A stretch of DNA of 64,000 bases from Saprospiraceae bacterium (GTDB lineage: Bacteria > Bacteroidota > Bacteroidia > Chitinophagales > Saprospiraceae). The notes under the pieces are model-generated. The model was not told where the DNA came from and searched no databases. It saw only the letters and a list, made by a program, of their open reading frames with translations. Shown one piece after another: positions 36,027 through 44,255 of the stretch. A program made the translations under genes and the position numbers. The DNA lies in the NCBI GenBank assembly GCA_027488855.1, contig JAIYAV010000419.1, positions 18,208 through 82,207 of the forward strand, read 5' to 3'. Position 1 is the first letter of the stretch; each line of letters starts with the position of its first letter.

Positions 36027-37409
36027 TTAACACATTTGATATTCCGGCAAAGTCATCAATCGCATGGTCAGTTGGCGAATGATGCTTTCACGGTCGCTTG
36101 CGGGCAATTCCTTGGTATAGTTTTCGATCGGCAGGGCAGTGGGCGTTAGCAGCAGGTATTTGGCCAGTTCGGTGGCAATTTCGCTGCTGTTGTTGCCTTT
36201 GATGCTGGCACTTAAGGGCTGGAGATTGACGGTATTGCTCAAGCGGCGATTGCCTTTTTCCCGCCCTTCATCCTCAAATTCGCCCTTGGTGCGCAGGCTG
36301 AACTCAGTTGAATTGAACAAATACCCCGGCAAGTTCAGGCGCAACATCAAGGTCGAATTGTCTATCCAGGTTTTGCCGCCCGGCCAACCCGCTACGTTGG
36401 GTGGGTTGAAAAGAATTTGACCCAAGGCTCGTTGGATGAACAACATCCCCATCGGTTGGTCAAACTTCAACTCCACGCTGCGCATCAACCCTGCGGTGAA
36501 TTCAATCGGCGACTTGATGCGATTGCCCATGTTTTTAGCTGCATAAAACCAATCGCTGCTTAAGATGCTTTGCATCAACTTGCCAATGTCGTAACCCGAC
36601 TGGAAAAACTGCTTGCTGAGGGTCGACCCTAGCGTTTCATCCACCTGATCGTTGACGAAATGCCGATAAATTTTGCGCACGATGAACTGAGCGGTTTCGG
36701 GCTTTTCCAGGATGATGTTGATGATGTCTTTGCCGTCGTAAGTGCCTGTTTTGCCAAAAAAAGTCTTGCTGCCATAGTCGTGCCACATCGGGCGAAAGAT
36801 GTAGTCGCCCCGCAAATCGCTGGACCAACCCGTAAAGGCGCGAGCGGCTTCCTTAATGTCCTTTTCGGTGTAATTGCCGCGCCCCAGGGTGAAGAGTTCC
36901 ATCAGTTCGCGGGCGAAGTTTTCATTGGGTTTTTCCTTGCGGTTTTGTTGGTTATTCAGGTAACGAATCATGGCCGGGTCTTGGGCGATGGCCAGTACCA
37001 TGTCGCGGAAATTGCCCAGGGCATGTTTGCGCAGGGTATTCAGGTATTGGATGCCCAATTTGCCGAAGTCGGGTTTGCAGGCGAAGTGGCCGTGCCAAAA
37101 GAAGGTCATCCGTTCCAGCAGGGCACTTTCTTTGGGGTTGGCCATGCGGTTGACCCAATTGACGTTGTATTCAAAAATGCGGCGTTTTTCATCGCGCAGC
37201 ATTTGTTCGAACATTTCGCGGTTTTCCCGCTTTTTTTCCATGTCTTCAGGCAAACCCATTTCTGCCACGGGCAGACTCACTTGCGCCTGACGAGCTTGCG
37301 CGAACAACTCATCGATGGCCTTGCTGATGGGCCAGTCTTTTTTTTGTTGCCACTCTGTAGGGCTGAGGCCAAAACCCGCGCGCCAGTAGAGGTGTTTTAT
37401 CTTTTCCAT
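36027..37409 (-). CDS. DUF1800 family protein
   Basis: 'LYWRAGFGLSPTEWQ', 'MTFFWHGHFACKPD', 'PNENFARELMELFTLGRGNYTEKDIKEAARAFTGW'. Confidence 0.92.
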   Translation of the reverse strand: MEKIKHLYWRAGFGLSPTEWQQKKDWPISKAIDELFAQARQAQVSLPVAEMGLPEDMEKKRENREMFEQMLRDEKRRIFEYNVNWVNRMANPKESALLERMTFFWHGHFACKPDFGKLGIQYLNTLRKHALGNFRDMVLAIAQDPAMIRYLNNQQNRKEKPNENFARELMELFTLGRGNYTEKDIKEAARAFTGWSSDLRGDYIFRPMWHDYGSKTFFGKTGTYDGKDIINIILEKPETAQFIVRKIYRHFVNDQVDETLGSTLSKQFFQSGYDIGKLMQSILSSDWFYAAKNMGNRIKSPIEFTAGLMRSVELKFDQPMGMLFIQRALGQILFNPPNVAGWPGGKTWIDNSTLMLRLNLPGYLFNSTEFSLRTKGEFEDEGREKGNRRLSNTVNLQPLSASIKGNNSSEIATELAKYLLLTPTALPIENYTKELPASDRESIIRQLTMRLMTLPEYQMC

Positions 37410-37564
37410 GTCCGCAATTTGTATTTGTGATGGCTTTGACCTTGGATAAGATACAGGGTTTAATCCAAAAACCTTAAAGGGTTGTTAAAAATGGGCACTT
37501 ATCATTAAAGTACGTTTAGCATAGAGTTGGTTTTTTATGTAATTTTGAGCACAATTGCAAATGT

Positions 37565-37981
37565 ATGGCAAAGGATTTGTACCATGAACATGTGCGTGAA
37601 GCTCTTATTGTTGATGGTTGGAGCATAACTCACGACCCCTACTATTTAGATTTGGACGATCGAGCGCCGATGGAAATCGATCTAGGAGCTGAAAAGTTAC
37701 TTTGTGCAGAAAGAGGGACGGAACAGATTCTAGTGGAGGTAAAAAGCTTTATTAATCGCTCGCTTACCTATGATTTTCACCAAGCTTATGGTCAATTTAG
37801 AATATATAGGAGGGGAGTAGCAAAGGTAGCGCCTGAGCTAATTTTGTTTATGGCTATTCCAGAAGACGCTTATATTGAATTGCAAACTAGACCCTTTTAC
37901 ATGGAACTTATCGCGGAAGAAGACATCAAGCTTTTGGTTTTTAATCCATTGACTAAAAGAATTTCATCATGGATACACTGA
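37565..37981 (+). CDS. XisH-family protein
   Basis: 'MAKDLYHEHVREALIVDGWSITHDPYYL', 'MEIDLGAEKLLCAERGTEQILVEVKSF', 'YGQFRIYRR'; PD-(D/E)XK-like D...EVK. Confidence 0.9.
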   Translation: MAKDLYHEHVREALIVDGWSITHDPYYLDLDDRAPMEIDLGAEKLLCAERGTEQILVEVKSFINRSLTYDFHQAYGQFRIYRRGVAKVAPELILFMAIPEDAYIELQTRPFYMELIAEEDIKLLVFNPLTKRISSWIH

Positions 37982-38313
37982 ATGAATTTCGGGATATAAT
38001 CAAAGAAATTTTAACAGAATATGCTCAAACACGCATACCTGTTAATAACCCAAATCCGGGTTATCAATTGATCTTTGATGAAGAAAGGGATAGTTATTTG
38101 CTCTATCGTACTGGCTGGAAGGAAGAGCTCAAGCGGATTCATTTTTGCGTTTTTCATCTTGATATAAAGGAAGGAAAAATCTGGGTACAAGAAGATGCCA
38201 CTGACTATGATATTGTGGACGTACTGGAATCAAAAGGAATTCCAAAAGAAAGTATAGTGCTGGCGTTTCAGGCACCATACAAAAGACCTTTTTCTGGATA
38301 CGCTATTTCATAA
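37969..38313 (+). CDS. XisI-family protein
   Basis: 'YLLYRTGWKEELKRIHFCVFHLDIKEGKIWVQEDATDYDIVDVLESKGIPKESIVLAFQAPYKRPFSGYAIS'; overlaps xisH-like ORF by 13 bp. Confidence 0.9.
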   Translation: MDTLNEFRDIIKEILTEYAQTRIPVNNPNPGYQLIFDEERDSYLLYRTGWKEELKRIHFCVFHLDIKEGKIWVQEDATDYDIVDVLESKGIPKESIVLAFQAPYKRPFSGYAIS

Positions 38314-38341
38314 GCTCTGGTTCTGCTTCAAAACGCTACTC

Positions 38342-38896
38342 ATGAAAAATTTTCGACACCCTTGTACTTTAATAATCTTAGGTATTTCGACACTATTCTG
38401 CGCCTGTGGGTCGAAACCAAACGGTATTAATACTGCCACCCAGGCCCAACTCATCAGTACCCTGGGTCAATTGGAAAGCCAATTGCGCCAAAGCACTGAA
38501 AGCACCCTGGATACCGCCAAAATCAATACCTTTGTACAAAACGCCGAGATCTTGGCCGAGCGTTTTCCTCAGGACTCCCTCGCACCTTTGTACTTGTTCA
38601 AGGCTGCGGAGTTGCGCCACGCCAGCGGGAAATGGGCCGAGGCGATTGATCTTTGGGGTACGGTAGATGCAAAATTCAAAAACTACCAACGCAGCCCCGA
38701 GGCTTTATTCATGCAGGGCTTTGTGTCCGAAAATGACTTGCAAAATCGAAAACAAGCCATTCGATATTATGAGGTGTTTTTGGCAAAATATCCCGAGCAT
38801 CCTATGGCTGAAGACGCCAGAGCTTTGATTGAAAACCTCAAAAAAGGCATCACCGATCAGGAACTGATCGAACAATTTGAACAACAGCAACAATAG
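38342..38896 (+). CDS. TPR/BamD-like lipoprotein
   Basis: Lipobox 'LFCACGS'; 'FPQDSLAPLYLFKAAELRHASGKWAEAIDLWG...YEVFLAKYPEHPMAEDARALIENL'. Confidence 0.75.
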   Translation: MKNFRHPCTLIILGISTLFCACGSKPNGINTATQAQLISTLGQLESQLRQSTESTLDTAKINTFVQNAEILAERFPQDSLAPLYLFKAAELRHASGKWAEAIDLWGTVDAKFKNYQRSPEALFMQGFVSENDLQNRKQAIRYYEVFLAKYPEHPMAEDARALIENLKKGITDQELIEQFEQQQQ

Positions 38897-38957
38897 TTTT
38901 GTATACAGCACGGGTAAAGGCGTAAAACCCAACACCGTGAAATTTAAAATCATTCCT

Positions 38958-40133
38958 ATGAAGAAGATATGCTCCACTCTGGTCGTTTTTTTCGCCCTGA
39001 TCGGTTTTGTAGCGGCGCAAGGCATTGAGTTTTTCCACGGTACCTGGGTAGAAGCCCTGGCCGAAGCCAAAAAGCAGGAAAAACCCATTTTTGTCGATGC
39101 CTACACCACCTGGTGCGGCCCCTGCCAAATGATGTCCAAAAACGTGTTTACCCATGCTGACGTCGGCGCTTTTTTTAATGAAAACTTCATCAGCATGAAG
39201 ATTGACATGGAAAAGCCAGAAGGGGAAAAATTTCAAAAAGCCTATCCGGTTTCGGCCTATCCTACCTTGCTGTTCATCGGCAACGATGGCAAAGTGATCA
39301 AAAAAGTGGTGGGTGCCAAGCAGGTGGAAGACTTCATCAAAGAAGGCAAAAGTGCCCTGGGTCGGGTAGAAAATAGTGAAGCTTTCGCAGAGGCTTACGA
39401 AAAAGGAGACCGCAGTCCCGAGCTGGTGTACAAATACGTACGCGCCATGTCGCGGAATGGCAAGCCCAATCCCCGTGTGGTGAACGATTATTTGCGGACC
39501 CAAAAAGACCTTAACTCCGAGCTAAGTCGCAAAATCATTTACGAAGGCACCTCCGAAGCAGACAGCAAAGCATTTGAACTGCTGGTGCAACAACGCAAGG
39601 AAATTGCCGCCCTGATTGGTGGTGAAGACGCGGTAAACTCCAAAATTTACGGTGCCTGCAAAGCCACTGCTCAGAAGGCCATCACCATGCAAAACGATGA
39701 CCTGCTCAAAGAGGCCAAGAAAAAGATGCAAACGCATATTCCTGCCCGTGCCGCAGCGTTTTCCGCCCGGATGGACATGGAAATGGCCACCAAGCAGGAA
39801 AATGATAAGGATTACCTGAAAGCCGCCAAAGCTTATGCCAAAGCTGCCGACAGCGAACCGCTTACCGAAATGCGCACAGTAGCCTCCGATCTGAAAAAGC
39901 GCAGTGCGGAGCAAGCGGATGCCCTGGATGTTGCCATCGACTTGATGAAAACCGCTTCTGAAAAAAGTGAGCAGTCCATCTACACCCTTAGCTATGCCGA
40001 CCTGCTGCTGACCAAAGGTAAACTGGCCGAAGCCAAAGCTGCTGTGGCCAAAGCAATGAAACTGGCCGAGAAAGAAGGCGACGACAGTATGCAGCGGGCA
40101 AAAATGGTTTTTGACAAATTGTCAACGCCATAG
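38958..40133 (+). CDS. Thioredoxin-fold protein with C-terminal helical/TPR region
   Basis: 'PIFVDAYTTWCGPCQMMSKNVFTHADVGAFFNENFI' CGPC motif; signal peptide. Confidence 0.88.
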   Translation: MKKICSTLVVFFALIGFVAAQGIEFFHGTWVEALAEAKKQEKPIFVDAYTTWCGPCQMMSKNVFTHADVGAFFNENFISMKIDMEKPEGEKFQKAYPVSAYPTLLFIGNDGKVIKKVVGAKQVEDFIKEGKSALGRVENSEAFAEAYEKGDRSPELVYKYVRAMSRNGKPNPRVVNDYLRTQKDLNSELSRKIIYEGTSEADSKAFELLVQQRKEIAALIGGEDAVNSKIYGACKATAQKAITMQNDDLLKEAKKKMQTHIPARAAAFSARMDMEMATKQENDKDYLKAAKAYAKAADSEPLTEMRTVASDLKKRSAEQADALDVAIDLMKTASEKSEQSIYTLSYADLLLTKGKLAEAKAAVAKAMKLAEKEGDDSMQRAKMVFDKLSTP

Positions 40134-40161
40134 GGAAAGCCCTTGAAAAGATAACTGGCGC

Positions 40162-40286
40162 TGGTACAAGTCTCCAGACTTGTACCATTATTGACACGTC
40201 TCTGACGTGTGTTGCTCAGTATTTTCGCGTTGCGCATGCGTCAGAGACGCGAAAATGCTGGTACAAGTCTTGAGACTTGTACCAGC
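40162..40286. repeat. Composite palindromic repeat, GGTACAAGTCT family
   Basis: tggtacaagtct-cc-agacttgtacca (40162-40187), attttcgcgt...acgcgaaaat, gctggtacaagtct-tg-agacttgtaccagc (40257-40286). Confidence 0.9.
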
Positions 40287-40327
40287 TAAACCATCTAAAC
40301 CCAGTTTTGAACCAGCTAATCAACTCC

Positions 40328-41365
40328 ATGCAAGATCAACAAGTACCACGTACCGATATAGGCACTTTGGGCGAATTCGGTCTAATCGACCATTTGACCC
40401 GTCAATTTCCCCTGGAAAATGCCTCTTCCCTGAAAGGAGTAGGCGATGATGCCGCCGTAATTGACAACACGGGTTTTTTAACCGTAGTGTCGACCGACAT
40501 GCTCGTCGAAGGCATCCACTTTGACTTGATGTACACCCCGCTCAAACACCTGGGCTACAAATCCATTACCGTCAACCTCTCGGACATTTATGCCATGAAT
40601 GCCCAGCCCAAGCAGGTGACGGTCAGCATTGCCATGTCCAATCGTTTTTCGCTGGAAGCAGTGGAAGAGATTTACGAGGGCATGCGCCTGGCTTGTAAGC
40701 ACTACGGCGTCGACCTGGTGGGCGGCGATACCAGTTCGTCCAACAAGGGTTTAATTTTGTCCATCACCGCCATCGGTCAAGGTACCGCTGAGAAATTAGC
40801 CTACCGCAACACCGCCAAAGTAGGCGACCTCATTTGTGTCACCGGCGACCTGGGAGCAGCCTACTTGGGCTTACAAATACTAGAGCGGGAAAAACAAATT
40901 TTCCTTGACAGCCCCGGCGTCCAGCCCGATCTGGAAGCGCAAGACTACATCATTGGCCGCCAATTGAAGCCCGAAGCGCGCAAGGATGTGATCGAGATGT
41001 TTGAAAAAAACCAACTGGTGCCTACGGCAATGATTGACATTTCGGATGGCTTGGCTTCGGAGTTGTTCCACATTTGTAAGCAATCGGGCGTAGGTGCCTA
41101 CCTGGAAGAATCGGGCATTCCGATCCATCCTGATACGCAGATGCAGGCCATCAAATTCGGGCTCGACCCGGCCACTTGTGCGCTGAATGGTGGCGAAGAT
41201 TATGAATTGCTCTTCACCATCAATCCGAAGGATGTGGATAAAATCCGCTTCTTACCGGACATCTACATTGCAGGCGAAATTGTGGAGGCGAAGGATGGTT
41301 TGAAGTTGCATACGAAGGGTGGGAATATCCATCCGCTGAAGGCGCAGGGCTGGCAGCATATGTAG
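40328..41365 (+). CDS. thiL: Thiamine-monophosphate kinase
   Basis: 'GVGDDAAVIDN', 'STDMLVEGIHFDLMYTPLKHLGYKSITVNLSDIYAMNAQPKQ', 'DLVGGDTSSS', 'MIDISDGLASELFHI'. Confidence 0.95.
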   Translation: MQDQQVPRTDIGTLGEFGLIDHLTRQFPLENASSLKGVGDDAAVIDNTGFLTVVSTDMLVEGIHFDLMYTPLKHLGYKSITVNLSDIYAMNAQPKQVTVSIAMSNRFSLEAVEEIYEGMRLACKHYGVDLVGGDTSSSNKGLILSITAIGQGTAEKLAYRNTAKVGDLICVTGDLGAAYLGLQILEREKQIFLDSPGVQPDLEAQDYIIGRQLKPEARKDVIEMFEKNQLVPTAMIDISDGLASELFHICKQSGVGAYLEESGIPIHPDTQMQAIKFGLDPATCALNGGEDYELLFTINPKDVDKIRFLPDIYIAGEIVEAKDGLKLHTKGGNIHPLKAQGWQHM

Positions 41366-41436
41366 TTTTGCTAATTTTTTGTCTGGAATAGGGGTGCCAC
41401 AACAACTTTAGCATCTTACTTCCAAACAAGCAAGCA

Positions 41437-42024
41437 ATGAAAAAAATACTGATCCTGACTTTGGGCCTTTTTGCCGCAGGAGCAATGTACGCCCAGCGTG
41501 AAGAAACCCTTTTCAATCAAACCCGTCTGGACTTGACCGGTTTTTGGTTTTCGGATAGCCACAACTTTACTTTCCTCGACGAAGATACCGAGTATTTTTC
41601 CGGTGGGAATTTTGCCTTTGAATTTGGCCGCTCCCTGATGGTGGGTTGGGCCTGGCAACGGATGAAGGACAGCTACCCCCTACCTACCGAAAATGGCGTG
41701 TATGACCTGCGTCACCGTGGAGTTTTAATTGGTTACGCGCCAGCCACCTCCAAAGTCCTCCATCCTTACATGAGTGCTGTAATCGGTGGTGGTCGCATCG
41801 AATTTGACGACAACAACTCCTTGAGCCGCGATCGGGTCTTTGTGCTTCAACCTGCCGTGGGCCTGGAAGTGAATGTATTCCGCTGGTTCCGGATTGGTGC
41901 CGAAGGTGGCTACCGCCTGGTGAGTGATGTCGATGGAGGTGGGCTGCAAAGCAGTGATGTATCGAAACCTTTTGCGCAGTTGCAATTGCGGTTTGGATAT
42001 TCTTGGGGGAACTCGTGGAGGTAG
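41437..42024 (+). CDS. Small outer-membrane beta-barrel protein
   Basis: Signal peptide 'MKKILILTLGLFAAGAMYAQ'; alternating strands ending 'LQLRFGYSWGNSW'. Confidence 0.65.
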   Translation: MKKILILTLGLFAAGAMYAQREETLFNQTRLDLTGFWFSDSHNFTFLDEDTEYFSGGNFAFEFGRSLMVGWAWQRMKDSYPLPTENGVYDLRHRGVLIGYAPATSKVLHPYMSAVIGGGRIEFDDNNSLSRDRVFVLQPAVGLEVNVFRWFRIGAEGGYRLVSDVDGGGLQSSDVSKPFAQLQLRFGYSWGNSWR

Positions 42025-42054
42025 GTTGATCACAGTTTACCAAATCGACACTTT

Positions 42055-42150
42055 TTAGCACAAAGGGCACCAAGGCAGCACAAAGGACACAAAGTTAGAC
42101 GTTGACGTCGCTTTGTGTCCTTTGTGCTGCCTTGGTGCCCTTTGTGCTAA
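42055..42150. repeat. Perfect 40-bp-arm inverted repeat, ACAAAGGACAC family
   Basis: ttagcacaaagggcaccaaggcagcacaaaggacacaaag (42055-42094) and its exact reverse complement (42111-42150), 16-nt loop. Confidence 0.95.
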
Positions 42151-42168
42151 TTATTTTGTGTAAAAGCG

Positions 42169-42930
42169 TTACTTCGCCACCACCACCATCTTCTTCGTCT
42201 CCGTAAAATTGGTGGTTTCCAGCGTATAATTCATCACACCGGATGTTTTGATGTCGCTTTGTTTCAGCAGAAATTGCTGTTGGCCTTTGCCAAAATCTCC
42301 CTGGGTGCGGAACAGTACCTTTCCTTCCACATTGCGCACCACCAAAGTAGCCTTCGCTGCTGCGGGCAAATAAAATGTAATCACCGTTTCATCGCTGAAT
42401 GGATTGGGACTGTTTTGGAACAACAGCGCCTTGTCGCCCTGCTTTACCGCTGACTTGAAATTCAGGCTGATGCCCACCTGTTCATCATTCGTGGTGTAGG
42501 CTTCCATTGCCGTGGGGCGGCTTTGCAATCCCAGAATTTTGCTGAGTGGAATATCCTTGCGGCTATTGATTTTCAAGGTAAACAACACCTCGTTCAATTT
42601 TTCTTTGGGCAGTGGAGAAGATATATTCCAGCTACTGGTGATGAGGCCATTTTTTGGGAAAAAACCAAAGTTGTCTTCCTTCAAAATACCGCCCTCAATG
42701 CCCGTCAATTCAGCAACGGTGGGATCGATAAAAATGGAAAACTGAAAACCTTGCACCATGCCCAAATTGGCAGCGGTAACAGGGATTTCATAACTTTGGC
42801 CAGCCTTTAGTTCTTGTTCGGGTGCGCTCAGTTCGAGGTCGCGTGCTGTCCGTTTGTCGGCCAATTTTTGGGCCTGCAGTCCCAGACCAAAACTGCTCAG
42901 GAGGAGCAAAAGCAAGATGGATTTTTTCAT
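42169..42930 (-). CDS. Cohesin-like domain protein with T9SS C-terminal sorting domain
   Basis: 'LKAGQSYEIPVTAANLGMVQGFQFSIFIDPTVAELTGI'; C-term 'FQNSPNPFSDETVITFYLP...TNFTETKKMVVVAK'. Confidence 0.75.
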   Translation of the reverse strand: MKKSILLLLLLSSFGLGLQAQKLADKRTARDLELSAPEQELKAGQSYEIPVTAANLGMVQGFQFSIFIDPTVAELTGIEGGILKEDNFGFFPKNGLITSSWNISSPLPKEKLNEVLFTLKINSRKDIPLSKILGLQSRPTAMEAYTTNDEQVGISLNFKSAVKQGDKALLFQNSPNPFSDETVITFYLPAAAKATLVVRNVEGKVLFRTQGDFGKGQQQFLLKQSDIKTSGVMNYTLETTNFTETKKMVVVAK

Positions 42931-43066
42931 GGTCGTATGATTTGTAGCTTTTAGATTTTCAATCGAGCGTTTGCAAATTTAGGGCAAAAAAATTAAAGCT
43001 GCTGAAACTTAACTATTACTAGTACGGTTTTTTCTGCGAATCACAAATCTTTTGTACTCTTGCCCA

Positions 43067-43963
43067 ATGAATAACACCACCCCCCCCGCCAACATGCCTA
43101 TGTGGCAAGCGTATCTGACCCTTGGTATCCTCAGTTTGGTTTGGGGAACCTCTTTCATTTTGATCAAAAAAAGCCTGGAGTCCTTTACGCCGGTACAAGT
43201 GGCCTGTTTGCGCATGTCGCTTTCGGCACTAGCCTTTTTCCCGGTTCTGTTGTACAACTACAAACGGATGGACTGGTCGCGTTTGCCCCTACTGATGGTA
43301 TTGGGCCTTTGCAGCAGTGCCCTTCCGGCCATCTTGTTTTCCACTGCGCAACAAAAAATCAGCAGTGCTACGGCTGGGGTACTCAATTCCCTCACGCCAC
43401 TTTTCACCATGATTATCGGGGTTTTGATTTTTAAAGTGACCGTCAAAACGCGACAAGTGCTGGGCATTTTACTGGGTTTAATTGGAGCGGCCTGTTTGAT
43501 TCTATTGGGCAAAGGGGGCATCAGCAATAGCCCGGTGGGTTATGCCTCATTGATTGTGTTGGCCACGGTTTTTTACGCAATGGGCACCAATCTCATTGCG
43601 ACCAAATTTCGGGACATGGATTCCTTGTTGGTCAGCGCGGGGTCTTTTGGTACGGTAGGGGTACCTCTGGGGATTTATTTGTTGCTCGGTACCGATTTTA
43701 TTCCCCGCATGAGCACTTTGCCCAACCCTTGGCAATCGATCAGTTATGTCGTGCTCCTATCCTGGGTAGGTACCGTATTGGCGACTATTATCTTTTTTAA
43801 AGTGATCCAACAGACCTCGGCCATCTTTGGGTCGACGGTGGCTTATCTGATGCCCATTATTGCTATGCTCTGGGGGGTAGCGGATGGTGAAAAAATTGGG
43901 CTGTTGCACATCGGTTGTATGGGCGTGATTTTGGTTGGGGTGTATTTGAGTCGGAGACAGTAA
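43067..43963 (+). CDS. EamA/DMT-family transporter
   Basis: Ten TM helices; 'LTLGILSLVWGTSFILIKKSLESFTPVQVACLRMSLSALAFFP', 'LNSLTPLFTMIIGVLIFK'. Confidence 0.92.
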   Translation: MNNTTPPANMPMWQAYLTLGILSLVWGTSFILIKKSLESFTPVQVACLRMSLSALAFFPVLLYNYKRMDWSRLPLLMVLGLCSSALPAILFSTAQQKISSATAGVLNSLTPLFTMIIGVLIFKVTVKTRQVLGILLGLIGAACLILLGKGGISNSPVGYASLIVLATVFYAMGTNLIATKFRDMDSLLVSAGSFGTVGVPLGIYLLLGTDFIPRMSTLPNPWQSISYVVLLSWVGTVLATIIFFKVIQQTSAIFGSTVAYLMPIIAMLWGVADGEKIGLLHIGCMGVILVGVYLSRRQ

Positions 43964-44007
43964 AAAAGGGCTCAAAGCGATATATTATAAGCACACAACA
44001 TGAGTAA

Positions 44008-44184
44008 TCCCGAATTTTCAGAATAATTCCAAAGCGACATAATTTTCACAAAGAAAGCACAAAGAAACACAAAGGACACAGAGTGAGACGTCGACGACGC
44101 TTCGCTTTGTGTCCTTTGTGTCCTCTTTTTTTTCCTTTGTGATAAAGCAATGTCGCTTTTGTAGTGTTTATGAAAAATTCGGGA
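44008..44184. repeat. Nested inverted repeat: outer TCCCGAATTTTC...GCGACAT arms around an ACAAAGGACAC core
   Basis: tcccgaattttcagaataattccaaagcgacat ... atgtcgcttttgtagtgtttatgaaaaattcggga, with cacaaaggacaca / tgtgtcctttgtg inside. Confidence 0.75.
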
Positions 44185-44255
44185 TGGCGAACTGTTTTGG
44201 GCGATAAAAAAATAAGTGTTCATTTTGCCCCACTATTTTGTAGCCAATCCAAGTC

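Noticed and set aside
40162-40286. Repeated palindromes considered as a CRISPR array
   Set aside because: Only two units, no regular spacers, no cas genes in the window; better explained as dispersed palindromic repeats.
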